Positions 46,814-60,222 of a stretch of DNA of 60,222 bases are shown here, one piece after another. The position numbers and the translations under genes are program-made. How positions within the stretch are numbered: position 1 is the stretch's first letter; the number at the start of each line of letters is the position of its first letter. The notes under the pieces were generated by a model that was not told where the DNA came from, did not search any database, and was given only the letters and a program-made list of their open reading frames with translations. Source of the stretch: Pilatotrama ljubarskyi (Eukaryota > Basidiomycota > Agaricomycetes > Polyporales > Polyporaceae); assembly GCA_022385805.1 (NCBI GenBank), contig MU277782.1:7488-67709 (forward strand), in the 5' to 3' direction.

Positions 46814-47934
46814 TTGATTTCTATACTACGTAGGGGTGAGTGCACGTGTCGCGATGCTCTTGGCATGCCAATTCACAAGCACGACTTGGAATGACACAGG
46901 CACCGCGAGCGCGACACCTCATGTTTCTCACCTCGCCTCTTCTCTGCTTTGCACAGTATCCCAATGCTCTGTTCTATCCTCGAAAGCCTACCGCTATCAA
47001 AATCCGATTTTCGGGCTCGTGTAGACTGCGCCGTGATGTCTCCCGCTGTTGATACCTGTATCTACTATGATGTATGTTGTCTCTCTGTCTGGAAATCTCT
47101 GTAGTCCTCGTATGACATAGTCCGTCGACACGCTTAGCTGACTTTTACCACTTCTTTGGGTACGTGGGTGTGTAGATCGCCACTCAGCCTCGTCAGATAT
47201 GTCGCTGACTGTCAGGCCAGTCCAGATGTCCGAACGCTCCCCAGTGTGATCGATATTGCTACGTTCTTACTCAATGGTCTCTGTACTGACTCAAGCTTCG
47301 AAATGATATACCTCAGCTCGCATTCACCGGACGTCCCGCTCCGTCCAAGGACACCAACGATCCACATCCACCCTCTAGGCTCTACTCTCGTACCGAGACC
47401 GTCCCCGTGCCGCAGGAGATTTCGTCGAGCCTACTCTATCCTCCCCGGCCCGCATGTTGAGGTCCGCGTCGACTCCGGATATGCGGGACGGGCCTCACAA
47501 CTCTTAGGTCCACCCCACGAGCTGGCTCCTGAGGCCTGAACCACGACTCGGAGCTCTCGAGACTCATGGCCAGAGCGCCGGGGACAACGTTAACATATTG
47601 GCTTGGCCGGAGTCCTCAACGGCGTCCGCGCATGCCGTGCACAGGCCGCAGAATGCCGACGGCCGTGTCTGCTCCACCTCAGGCTGGTGCGTGCCTAACG
47701 ATCGACTGGGTGGTGGTGGCGTCCGGGCCGCCCGCAGGCTCCTCTTGTCAAGCTGGAGAACACGGAGTCAAACAAGATCGGAGGTGCTGTTCGTCTCCGC
47801 ATTCCCTTCCGCGCGCCATTAACCCTATTTCTAGAGATGAAGAACACAAAGCCGTCGAGCGGATCCGCCTCACAGGAAGAATCTACACCTCCCACAAGGG
47901 CTTACCACCTGGCATGCTCACGTTCTAGTGCCCA
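46814..47934. other. Intergenic, no supported gene
   Basis: A 127-codon plus frame at 47156-47539 has no introns, domain or start context and is not called. Nothing else is seen. Confidence 0.4.
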
Positions 47935-48171
47935 AAACTATTGTCGGAAAAATCTGAGATGCCTCGCGAGGCATGATTCCTCCGGATTGCCTCGAATCAG
48001 CCTCGCATCACCCGCGAAGTGTCCTCGGCTACCCTCGAAGCGCCCTCGACTTGCCTCAAGAAGACATCGTGACGGCAAAAGAGGCCTCTTTGCCCCCTCC
48101 CGAGGCATCCGGCAGCGAAACAATTCATCGCGTGGCATCTGGCGGCATTTAAGAAATTTCCGGTAGTCCTT
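47935..48171. mobile_element. MITE-like element, putative
   Basis: The two ends are similar inverted repeats: the left end reads ACTATTGTCGGAAAAATC and the right end, reversed, ACTACCGGAAATTTC; both continue to an ATGCC motif. A 16-base perfect palindrome (ATGCCTCGCGAGGCAT, 47959-47974) lies just inside the left end, and GCCTCG-type words recur throughout. The size (~235 bases) and lack of coding fit a miniature inverted-repeat element. A target-site duplication is not clear. Confidence 0.35.
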
Positions 48172-49190
48172 TCGCGCTCATATTGTCACGGCGGAGCGGC
48201 GCGCAAACACGGTTCGGCGGTTCTCAAAAGCACGACTTTGGCCGTCGATCACCGTCATGTGCGCGCCCCGCACGGCTCCGGGACCGCGCCGCTGCTTTGG
48301 CGGGCGCGAGCGAGTTACGGTGCGGAGGTGATCGCAGCTAGCCTTTTGCATTCGCGGCGTATGTCAGATCTGAATCTGCCCCTGTCACCCAGTGCGTGCT
48401 TCCTTCTTGCAAATCCTGCAGGGAGCTTCTGCGCGTCCGGAGATGGGTTGGATGAGCTCCTCGGGGCGGGCCGATGGGGCATTAGGACGTGGCCCGTTCG
48501 TTCATTGCTGCGTGCCGAAGACGGTCCCTCCAGAGGACGGCGAGGAGGCTCCGACTCTAGCCTCAGCTCGCAGCGAATTGAGATCGCCCGACCTGGTATC
48601 ACTTCAAGTCTCATAATCGGCTCAGGGTGAGTATGTAACTGCTATAGACTTCGAGCTCCTCCTCTCAGCCCGGTACATGCAGCGTTGCTGAGTCCTTGGC
48701 ACTGCTGCAGTTTGTGGGCGCCGTGATCGCGGCATGGATGATCGTTTACGGTACGGTCAGGCGCCAATCTACTCCGGCCGCGAACGGACCCCTGCAGCTG
48801 ACCTGGTGACGGTCCAGCAAGCGCCCGACTTATGCAGCGTTACCCTTCGCCGCCTTCGCCAAGCGGCGCTTTGCCGCAGCATCGAGCAGATTCTTGCCGG
48901 GGTTCGATGGGGCGAGGAGCCAAGGAGAAGAGCTGAGAAGACCCGCCGTTCGCAGAGGGGCTGAGGGGTTGGTCGCGGGCCGGGGCCGGGCCGGGAAGCA
49001 GTCAGGAACGGGTTCATTGATGGGTTCCCCGCAATCTCGATCGCGCGGCCCGTGGGGTAGCACGCGCGCATGGGCGACGACTCTGCGCAGATAAAAACCC
49101 CCGCACTCGCTCCGTTCCTTCTTCGGCGGCCTCCTCCCTCCTCTCCCCCTCCATCGTCGTCGCACTCCCCAGCGCACGGGCATCCTCAAG
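48172..49190. other. GC-rich upstream region of transporter
   Basis: About 1 kb, GC-rich. Frames on both strands overlap and lack domains. GATAAAAA near 49089 may be the transporter's TATA-like box. Confidence 0.4.
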
Positions 49191-51416
49191 ATGATCAAGG
49201 ACAGCATCTTCCAGAACATCCGAGTATACTGTACGTCGTCTCTCTCGCCGACCTCATAGCTCCCAGAACGAGTGACTCATTCGCCTGGATCCAGGGCTCG
49301 CATTCATCGTGTACTGGGGCATCGTCCTCTTCGGTTACGATACGTGCGTAATGTCTCCATTCCTATTCTGCATAGTTGTTGACGCGTCCGGGGCGCCAGC
49401 GGTATCGGTGGTGGTGTAGTCTCCCAGGCGTACTTCAAGAGGCATTTTGGCCTCGTCAACCCTGACGGCTCGGCAAATACCAAGAAGGCGAACGAAGTCT
49501 CTTCCAATGTCGTCTCTGTCTTGCAGGCGGGTGCATTCTTCGGCGCTCTCGGGAGCGCGCCTCTGTCGGGTACGTTCCTATCCCTCTCAGCTTGCTCGGA
49601 CGCTCGTTAGCGGTGATCCGCCGCGAGAAGCCGAGCAGAAAGACTCGCAGACGCTGACTCTATCTCGTAGCGGCTATCGGCAGAAGATGGTCCCTCTTCA
49701 CCTTCACCGTCATCTTCTCCGTCGGTGCTGTAAGTACATGATCCTTTTTACCTCGCTGCCCTCATTGCTCATATATGACTTCGTAGATTTTGCAAACGGT
49801 AGCGGGTGGTTCGCGCGGCTTGGGCTACATCTACGCCGGCCGTGTCATTGCTGGTCTCGGAATCGGTGCAATCTCTGCTGTCGCTCCCGCCTATGTCTCC
49901 GAGTGCTGTCCCAAGGAGGTCCGTGGCCGTATCACTGGTCTATTCCAGATTATGGTCGCCATCGGTGTCATGATCTCCTACTTCATCAACTGTGAGCACG
50001 GCGGTTCTGAGGCTATGCGGCTTGCGCTGACGATACGACAGTGGGCATCAGCTTGCACATCAAGGAGGGCGCTGGCGTATGGCGCATCCCATTCGGATTC
50101 CAGCTCGTCCCCGCCGGCATCATGGCCTTCGGTCTGCTCACCGTTCGGGAGTCGCCACGTTGGCTGGCCTCGAAGGGTCGCATCGACAGCGCTATCAACA
50201 ACCTCGCCTACATGCGCCGTCTGAGCCCCGACGACGAGCGTATCCGCTCTGAGATGGCTGAGATCGAGGCCGCCATTGAGGAGGAACGCGAGGCGCGCAA
50301 GGGTCTCGGCCTCCGCGAAGCATTCTTCGGGAAGGGCAACTTCATTCGTTTCGTCATCGCCGTGGTCATCTTCCTGCTCCAGCAGTGGGGCGGGCAGAAC
50401 TCGGTCAACTACTATGCCCCCCAGATCTTCCAGTCCGTGAGTAGTGCAGACTATATGCTCGGCGTTTCGAGAAGTGCGGCCGCTAACCGGATCGCTGCGA
50501 CGCACAATACAGATCGGATACACCGGCACGTCGAACTCGCTCCTGGCGTCCGGAATTTACGGCATCGTCAAGGTGGTCGCAACGGCGCTGTTCGTCTTCT
50601 TCCTCGTCGACTCGCTCGGGCGCAAGCTGTCGTTGTTCATCTCCTCGATGGGCATGGGCATCCTGTTCTTCATCATCGGCGCGCTTCTCAAGACGCACCC
50701 CCCGCCGACCGTCCCGACCGCGCAGCCGCCCCCCGCGAGCAAGGCGATGGCCGCGATGCTGTACCTCTACGTGTGCTTCTATAGTATGGGATGGGGCCCG
50801 CTCCCGTGAGTCTTCCGTTCGCCTTTGACATCGAAGCCCGCATGCTGAATCATAATGGTGAATAGTTGGGTCTACGTCTCCGACATCTTCCCTACGAGGA
50901 CCCGGCACTACGGTCTTGCTACCGCTAGCGCGTCGCAGTGGCTGTTCAGTACGTCCCTGGATTTGCCCCGTACGCGACGCTGTCCCTGACCATCTCCGCT
51001 TGTAGACTTTGTGCTCTCGAAGGTCACCCCTGATATGGTGACTGACCTCGGGTACAAGATCTTCCTGATGTTCGCGACGATCAACATCGGCGGCATGGCC
51101 ACCTTCGCTCTGTACGTACAGCGCGCTCCTCCTATTCTCTCTGCCCTTATCCGAACCTCCGCTGACTGAACGTCCTGTCCTACAGCCTTATCCCCGAGAC
51201 GAAGGGCCGTTCTTTGGAGGAGATGGACGTCATCTTTGGTTCGGTCTCGGCAGACCAGCGGCGTGCCGACATCGCGCGGCAAGAACGAGGTGTGTCTCCG
51301 CGTTTCTATTGCCTCCGACGTTCTCCCGACGCTCACCCGGCCCGCCCTCCCTTGCAGCGCTCGAGCACGAGGTGAACGAGACGACGTCAGAACGGTCGAT
51401 CGAGAACAAGGTCTGA
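49191..51416 (+). CDS. MFS sugar/organic-acid transporter
   Basis: At least nine short-intron exons beginning 49191-49230, 49295-49343, 49400-49569 and 49671-49729 give a twelve-helix sugar-porter-type protein in the plasma membrane. Signatures in order: VLFGYDTGIGGGVVSQ in helix 1, IGRRWSLF in the loop 2-3, RVIAGLGIGAISAVAPAYVSE with PKEVRG after it, RESPRWLASKGR, the helix-7 motif QQWGGQNSVNYYAPQIF, DSLGRKLSL, and PETKGRSLEEMD near the end. QQ-x-GGQNS-NYYAP is more typical of quinate/galacturonate-type porters than of glucose carriers (QQLTG), so the substrate may be an aromatic or sugar acid; this is an inference. The last intron splits RQER|A and the protein ends at 51416. A large central cytoplasmic loop (EEEREARKGLGLREAFFG) is present. 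Confidence 0.93.
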
Positions 51417-55083
<3,667 letters not shown>

Positions 55084-55765
55084 GGTTTGTTCTGGCATGA
55101 GAGAAGTCAAGCGAAAATCTGTAGCGGTACAGTGGATCAAGTTGGGCCTTGCAGCATGTACGATTGCCACTGCATTGTATCACCAATAGAGTAGAGTTTA
55201 CAGGACTAGGACCACGAGTTCGTGCAAACGAGTCGTGCTCTTGATGTTTTCCGTCCCGCAACTCCGGTGTGTCTCCTGGCCAAATAGAGGAGGGTTCTTG
55301 ACAAGGGTCTTTTGTCAGTGAGTCCGATGTGTCGCACATGCTAAGACGTTTCCGGCTGATCTGCACTGGCTCGTGGTTTCTGGCAGAGCTCGGCGCGAGT
55401 TCTCAGGACGCCTGAATCGGGCGACGCAAGAGTCAGCGGTGCCCAATGTGGGCGGTCCCCTGACGTTCGCGGACCAAATGCTTTGAACACCGCTCATCGA
55501 TAGGGAACTGCCTGTGATGTCCCACACACTCAAATAGGGCGCCGTCGCCGCATCAGGCCATCTCCTCGACGCTCTCCATCAACTCCCAGTGAGGGACTCT
55601 GACAGGGATCACGACCTCTGAGCACCGACCCCCATCTCTATCGACCACCCAGTCGTCCCTGACGGCGTAGTATCACTGTATTCTCAGTGTGAGTCTACCA
55701 GGAGGCTTGACGGCTGAGGATTAAAAGCTGACAGAACTGATCTACCGCCAGTGGTGAAGCACGTC
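55084..55765. other. Spacer with probable 5' leader intron
   Basis: Contains the fusion-gene 3' UTR. A GTGAGT donor near 55689 and a CCGCCAG acceptor at 55751 bracket a likely leader intron of the small gene downstream. No other coding exon was seen. Confidence 0.4.
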
Positions 55766-56131
55766 ATGCCTCCGCCGCCTGCAGTTGCTGCAGCCTTGCA
55801 ACGCGTTCTGGACGACCTTCCTAGCATGTCGCAGGAATTCTTCGAGTCTACGTATCAGGACGCTGTACACAAGGTGGACGATTACCCTGGAGGAGGGAAG
55901 ATAGAATTCGTTAAATCCGGCCTATCGAGGTCGAACCCCATCAACATCGGATACGAAATCACCTTGGGGACCATCTACACCAACACATACACCATCTGGC
56001 TATATAATCCCCAAGACGATCCCGCGGTGAACCGCCGCGCCATCGTATGGGGCTGTAGGGGGCTGATAGAAACACCGCACAACTCGAAGTTCATGATCGG
56101 AGTCGATGCTCGGGACTTCATCGAGGCCTGA
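55766..56131 (+). CDS. Small hypothetical protein
   Basis: From the ATG at 55766 one open frame gives 121 residues: MPPPPAVAAALQRVLDDLPS, then FFESTYQDAVHKVDDYPGGG, IEFVKSGLS, TYTIWLYNPQDDPAVNRRAI and ETPHNSKFMIGVDARDFIEA. No signal peptide or membrane helix. I do not recognise the family. The start was chosen as the first ATG after a probable leader-intron acceptor (55751). A truncated paralogue lies at 60009-60173, and fragments of its 3' end are repeated at about 56540, so the locus has been duplicated several times. Confidence 0.6.
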   Translation: MPPPPAVAAALQRVLDDLPSMSQEFFESTYQDAVHKVDDYPGGGKIEFVKSGLSRSNPINIGYEITLGTIYTNTYTIWLYNPQDDPAVNRRAIVWGCRGLIETPHNSKFMIGVDARDFIEA

Positions 56132-57036
56132 CTGCGATGCACACGGTGAGCCCCCCACCTGAGAGCAATCGTCTTGTATCGGGTTCACTCAGTACTTTAG
56201 TAGATGTCGACTTCATAGGTTCCATCGACCAGCCCTCCTCCAAATACGACCATCATCCTACTGGTTGATTCAGTTCAGATGCGACCGCAGGAGCTGCGTT
56301 CCGTGTACTGTACCCATTTTTCTGTACCGTTCATTCTCCAGTGTACAACAACAACATTGTTGAGGGGACGTGCGCACTTTGAAGACATTATGACCTACGG
56401 TGCGCATCTCAACCCGTTGTCCATGGCGCTGTTTCATGGCTCCACCGCCTGAGCGGTAGCTGTATATGAAGCTGGTGTCTTAGACGGTGGCACACTCGTG
56501 TCGGCTGGAGGACCATCCTACGGTCGCGTCTGCAGTGGAGAAATAAGACACCGCATAATTCGAAGTATATGATCAATGTCGATGCTCGGAAGTTTGTCAA
56601 CGGTTGACTGCGATGCACTTCATGAGTCCGGCTCCACACTGCCTGCCTTGTATATAATCCACTCAGAGGACGACTTTGTAGATACCAGTGAACAGCCCTC
56701 ACGCTCGAACACGGTCGCCACCCTGGTGGTTGACCCAGCCTCACTGTGACCAGCCGACTTACGCACTGTGCGTTGTATCCATCTGTACAGTTCCTCCTCC
56801 GCCGTACAATGACATTGTCTAAGAGTCCCGCACTCGTAAACACGTCATGAGATACCGTGCACATCTGAATGCGTGATCTATGGTGCTCATATATGGCCCC
56901 GCTGCCTGACCCGCAGCGGAAGAAGATAGTGAAAGGCGGTAGATTTGGTACGACGAGACCCGTATCGACTGGAGGAACAACATCCTACGGTGCGGGCTGA
57001 GGGGGGGGGAGAGGTGATATGGCTTGTGCCGGTGAA
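56132..57036. repeat. Degenerate tandem repeats of the small gene's 3' region
   Basis: A unit of about 470 bases recurs. The words ACCGCA...TTCGAAGT...GTCGATGCTCGG at 56070-56115 return at 56548-56590, followed each time by GACTGCGATGCAC. A later part (GCGCATCT...CCGCCTGA, about 56400-56450) returns near 56860-56910, and GGCTGGAGGA...TCCTACGGT (about 56499) returns near 56968. Copies are too degenerate to code. Confidence 0.6.
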
Positions 57037-58145
57037 CTACTCCCTGAGAGTGCGGGAGGACGTCGAGGTCAAGCGCACCCAACCAGATACTTTGCTGACC
57101 GATTCCGAGAACCAAGTAGCCCACCGTACCACGGTGAGGACTTGACGTGCCCTACGTGCCGTCGGCCTGCGATGCCAGAAGTCCGCGCAGCCTCTTTCGT
57201 CACCAACTAACCACTGCGTAATTCGACGAGTTATCCAGGGCGGCGAGGGTTTCCCCCAATATCTGAGCTGCACGCCATGCGCACGGTGAGGATTTTTCTG
57301 TATCGATTGCTGTGTGCTCACCTTGACCATCCGCTCGAACAGCTTCCCGAGGCAGTAAACGTCCCAAGAATAAGGATCAAAGAGTCGATTATCGAGAGGC
57401 GGCGGTATCTGTGTCGGTGGCAGATGGATAGGAGGATGAACACCCGGACCCGAGGGGAGCTGCCGAGAAGTATGGTAATCGATGATATATATCCTGCCCG
57501 GTGTCAGTCTATTATCGAAGCTGGCCATCCGCTCGGTCGCTACAAGGACGTTCCCATCGCACAGGTCCTGCACGTTATCAGCAAAGACGAGCCGAATTGT
57601 GCATAGGTACAAAGCTCGCACCAGATGCGCGATTCTCTGATTGTGTAGATATTCGACGCCCTGCACGATTGATCAAGTTGTGAGACGCAGATCTGTTATT
57701 GCAAACCAACCTCGACGATCTGCAGGAACAATGCAAAGAAAGCGGATAGAGGCCAATCATCGGAGGGGAGGCTGCTCATGTGTGTGAGACAAGGCATAAT
57801 GAGCAATTCAGGCTCAGAGTGAACGATTTCGAAAGGTATCGTGTGATTCTGCGGTTTCGGATCGCCTCGAAGTCGCTCGTAAATGTGAGCTTCCTCGTGT
57901 TCGGCCTCCAAGATCTTCACGGCATATACTGGGACCTCGAGGACTGTCGTGCGGTACACATATGACTGCAAACACTGCGTCAGCGTAGTAGTGGCGAGGA
58001 GCGAGGGGATGAAGCCATCACGACAGACCGGTTTAAGAGGACCAACGAGGACAATACCTCTTCGACGAAGCTCCGGATGAGTCTGCAACCATGTAGGCAC
58101 ATTGATGATCTCTTCGCGGTCCAAGCTTTCCCCAACAGCGGTCAT
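57037..58145 (-). CDS. Protein-kinase-like protein
   Basis: Exons 58145-57711, 57660-57622, 57567-57322 and 57267-57037 are all in phase 0 and give 316 residues. Kinase-fold features: VYAVKIL (ATP-binding lysine) with a downstream glutamate helix, GVEYLHNQRIAHL|DLCDGNVLVA (catalytic loop, HLD in place of HRD, with the N kept), IYIIDYHTSR (D-Y-H in place of D-F-G), DVYCLGKLFERMVK, and a C-terminal ERGCADFWHRRPTARRARQVL motif seen in agaricomycete kinase-like families. Whether it is active is unclear, since the glycine loop is not evident. Introns 2 and 3 are each 54 nt and free of stops. The open frame extends upstream to an ATG at 58304, which would add 53 residues. Confidence 0.8.
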
Positions 58146-58356
58146 TGTTGGATGCTGCGGTCCGAAAGTCGCTGAAGCCTGATTAGAGTGTCGTAAGGGT
58201 AGAAGGATCAATCTTTGCCTTCCGCTGTACCCTAATTCAGGTTGCAAGAGAGCCACGTTGACAGTACTGGTAGAAGCCGCCTCCACGCCCACGACACGAG
58301 TCATAGGTTGAAGGCGGAGTTACGTAATCCACTGCAGTGCGCTGCTAGTAGTACCC

Positions 58357-59318
58357 CAACTAAGAACGAGATTGGCCTTGATCCTGGTGTCGACCAGCTG
58401 TACGCGATCAAGACCATTGATGAGGTCCACGCCTCGCGGCGGCCTCCTTGCGCTCCTCAACGACGCGTCCTACCTCGCGAACGGCCAGCAGGTGAACGTG
58501 TCGGGCAAGGATCTCATGTCGACCGCGAAGCCGTACCTCATCACGCCCGCGTTCGCCTTCGTCGAGTACCCGAACCGCGACTCGGTCCCCTTCCGCGAGT
58601 TCTACAACATCCCCGAGGCGGAGACCGTCGTCCGCGGCACGCTCCGCTTCAAGCCAGGACTTCCCCGAGTTCGTCAAGGTGCTCGTCTTCCTCGGCTGGC
58701 TCAACCTCGAGAAGAAGCCGTGGCTCAAGGAGGGCCTGACCTGGGCGCAGGTCATGCAGCAGGCCATCGGCGCGTCGGACGCTAACGAGAGGTACGCTTT
58801 CCACCTCTCTTCAAGAAAGTTGTAGAGTTGCTGACGGCTCGTTCACGTCGTATCATAGCACTCTCGTCGCCCGCGTAAAGGAGCTCTGCCAGTTCCCGAA
58901 CGAGTCCGAGAGCCGACGTATCATCTCCGGCCTCAAGTGGATCGGCCTCTTCTCGAACGAGCCCGCGACGGTGCGGGACGGCACGCTGCTCGACACGCTC
59001 TGCGCGCGCCTCGAGACGCTGATGAAGTACGAGGAGGGCGAGCGCGACCTCGTCATGCTGCAGCACAAGTTCATCGTCGAATGGGCGGACGGCTCCGAGT
59101 CGACGATCACCTCGACGCTCGAGGCGTACGGCGAGCCCCAGGGCCATTCCGCCATGGCGCTCTATGTCGGTGTGCCGTGCAGTATTGCGGTGCAGCTCAT
59201 CCTAGATGGTGTGTTTGAGACTCCGGGCGTCATCGCACCGTACTCGAAGGAGATTTGCGATCCTATCCGCGAGATCCTCGAGGCGCAGGGTATGGGCCTC
59301 GTCGAGAAGGTGCTGTAA
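58357..59318 (+). pseudogene. Partial saccharopine dehydrogenase copy, broken
   Basis: Starts abruptly within the NEIGLDPGVD segment of the fusion gene; the spermidine synthase part is absent. Relative to 53979-55083 it has lost 151 bases (equivalent to 54051-54201, including an intron) at a CC microhomology, which shifts the frame, and has gained four bases near 58654, which shifts it again without repair. From 58838 on it is identical to the intact gene, including the final exon (58859-59318) and stop. Not expected to make a functional enzyme. Confidence 0.88.
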
Positions 59319-60170
59319 GGTTTGTTCTGGCATGAGAGAAGTCAAGCGAAAATCTGTAGCGGTACAGTGGATCAAGTTGGGCCTTGCAGCATGTACGATT
59401 GCCACTGCATTGTATCACCAATAGAGTAGAGTTTACAGGACTAGGACCACGAGTTCGTGCAAACGAGTCGTGCTCTTGATGTTTTCCGTCCCGCAACTCC
59501 GGTGTGTCTCCTGGCCAAATAGAGGAGGGTTCTTGACAAGGGTCTTTTGTCAGTGAGTCCGATGTGTCGCACATGCTAAGACGTTTCCGGCTGATCTGCA
59601 CTGGCTCGTGGTTTCTGGCAGAGCTCGGCGCGAGTTCTCAGGACGCCTAAATCGGGCGACGCAAGAGTCAGCGTTGCCCAACGTGGGCGGTTCCCAGACG
59701 TTCGCGGACCAAACGCCGCTTTGAACACCGCTCATCAATAGGGAACTGCCTGTGATGCCCCATACTCTCAAGTAGGGCGTGGTCGCCGCACCAGGCCTTC
59801 TCCTCGACGCTCTTCACCCATTCCCAGTGAGGGACTCTGACGGTAATCTCGACCTCTGAACGCCGATTGCCCATATCTGTCGACCACACACAATGTCCCT
59901 GACGGCGTAGGATCACTGTATCCTCAGTGTGAGTCTACTGGGAGGAGGCTTAACAGCTGAGGTTTCGAAGCTGACAGAACTGATCTACCGCCAGTAGTGA
60001 AGCACGTCATGCCTCCGCCGCCTGCAGTCGCTGCAGCGTTGCAACGCGTTCTGGATGACATTCCCACTATGCAAGAGAAGCTCTTCGAGTCCTCGTATCA
60101 GCGGGCACTACACAAGATCACCGACTTTTCTGGAGGAGGGCCGATAGAATTCGTTAAATCCGGCCTATCG
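58357..60170. repeat. Duplicated block, second copy
   Basis: Second copy of 53979-55960. Left part ~90% similar, middle (58838-59648) identical by eye, right part again diverged with small indels such as CGCCGCTTTG at about 59715. Confidence 0.85.
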
Positions 60171-60173
60171 TGA
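60009..60173 (+). pseudogene. Truncated paralogue of the 55766 gene
   Basis: Reads MPPPPAVAAALQRVLDDIP, then LFESSYQRALHKI and GGGPIEFVKSGLS, followed at once by TGA (60171-60173). The intact copy continues for another ~65 residues. The leader and acceptor (CCGCCAG, about 59994) are conserved. Substitutions such as KITDFSGGG against KVDDYPGGG show it is older than the identical block to its left. The window ends 49 bases later. Confidence 0.7.
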
Positions 60174-60222
60174 TGAACTCTGAACCTGGAAGGCAGGAGC
60201 ACGACTGTAAGCCGCACAAAGA

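Overview
The window looks like nuclear DNA of an agaricomycete fungus (Basidiomycota); a wood-decay polypore type is plausible but not proven. The evidence is dense short GT-AG introns (about 35-90 nt), class I hydrophobins, F-box/leucine-rich genes, a DUF6533 membrane protein, and a spermidine synthase-saccharopine dehydrogenase fusion gene, an arrangement known from basidiomycetes. All gene models below were spliced by eye from donor/acceptor sites and reading-frame continuity.

Layout. 1-19 kb: two F-box-like genes (1159-2494 +, 2618-3944 -), a poorly coding stretch with a possible glycosyltransferase fragment, a small secreted-protein gene (7751-8646 +), a ten-exon DUF6533 gene (10475-12119 +), an intron-containing tRNA-Thr (12307-12395 -), a decayed gene, the twelve-exon nucleoporin Nup84/Nup107 gene (13513-16876 -), a third F-box gene (17492-18768 +) and a retrotransposon tail. 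21-36 kb: seven class I hydrophobin genes (five on -, then two on +) interleaved with one other secreted protein (27648-28738 -). Two of the hydrophobins sit in a roughly 2.2-kb tandem duplication. 37-47 kb: a phospholipase D gene (-), a second copy of the 7751 secreted gene (43670-44585 +), again followed by a tRNA-Thr on the minus strand, and an unrecognised four-exon gene. 49-60 kb: an MFS sugar/organic-acid transporter, the SPE3-LYS9 fusion gene, a small unknown gene, a kinase-like gene and a duplicated block. That block carries a broken copy of the saccharopine dehydrogenase end plus a truncated copy of the small gene.

The themes are a secreted/cell-surface gene neighbourhood (hydrophobins and three other secreted proteins) expanded by local duplication, flanked on both sides by a secreted gene plus tRNA-Thr pair, and housekeeping genes (nuclear pore, lipid signalling, lysine/polyamine synthesis). 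The least expected items are the repeated secreted-gene/tRNA-Thr pairing around the hydrophobin array, an apparently identical ~810-bp tract between SPE3-LYS9 and its pseudogene, a GC-AG intron in one hydrophobin, a 35-nt intron in the nucleoporin gene, and a telomere-like motif inside an exact inverted repeat.
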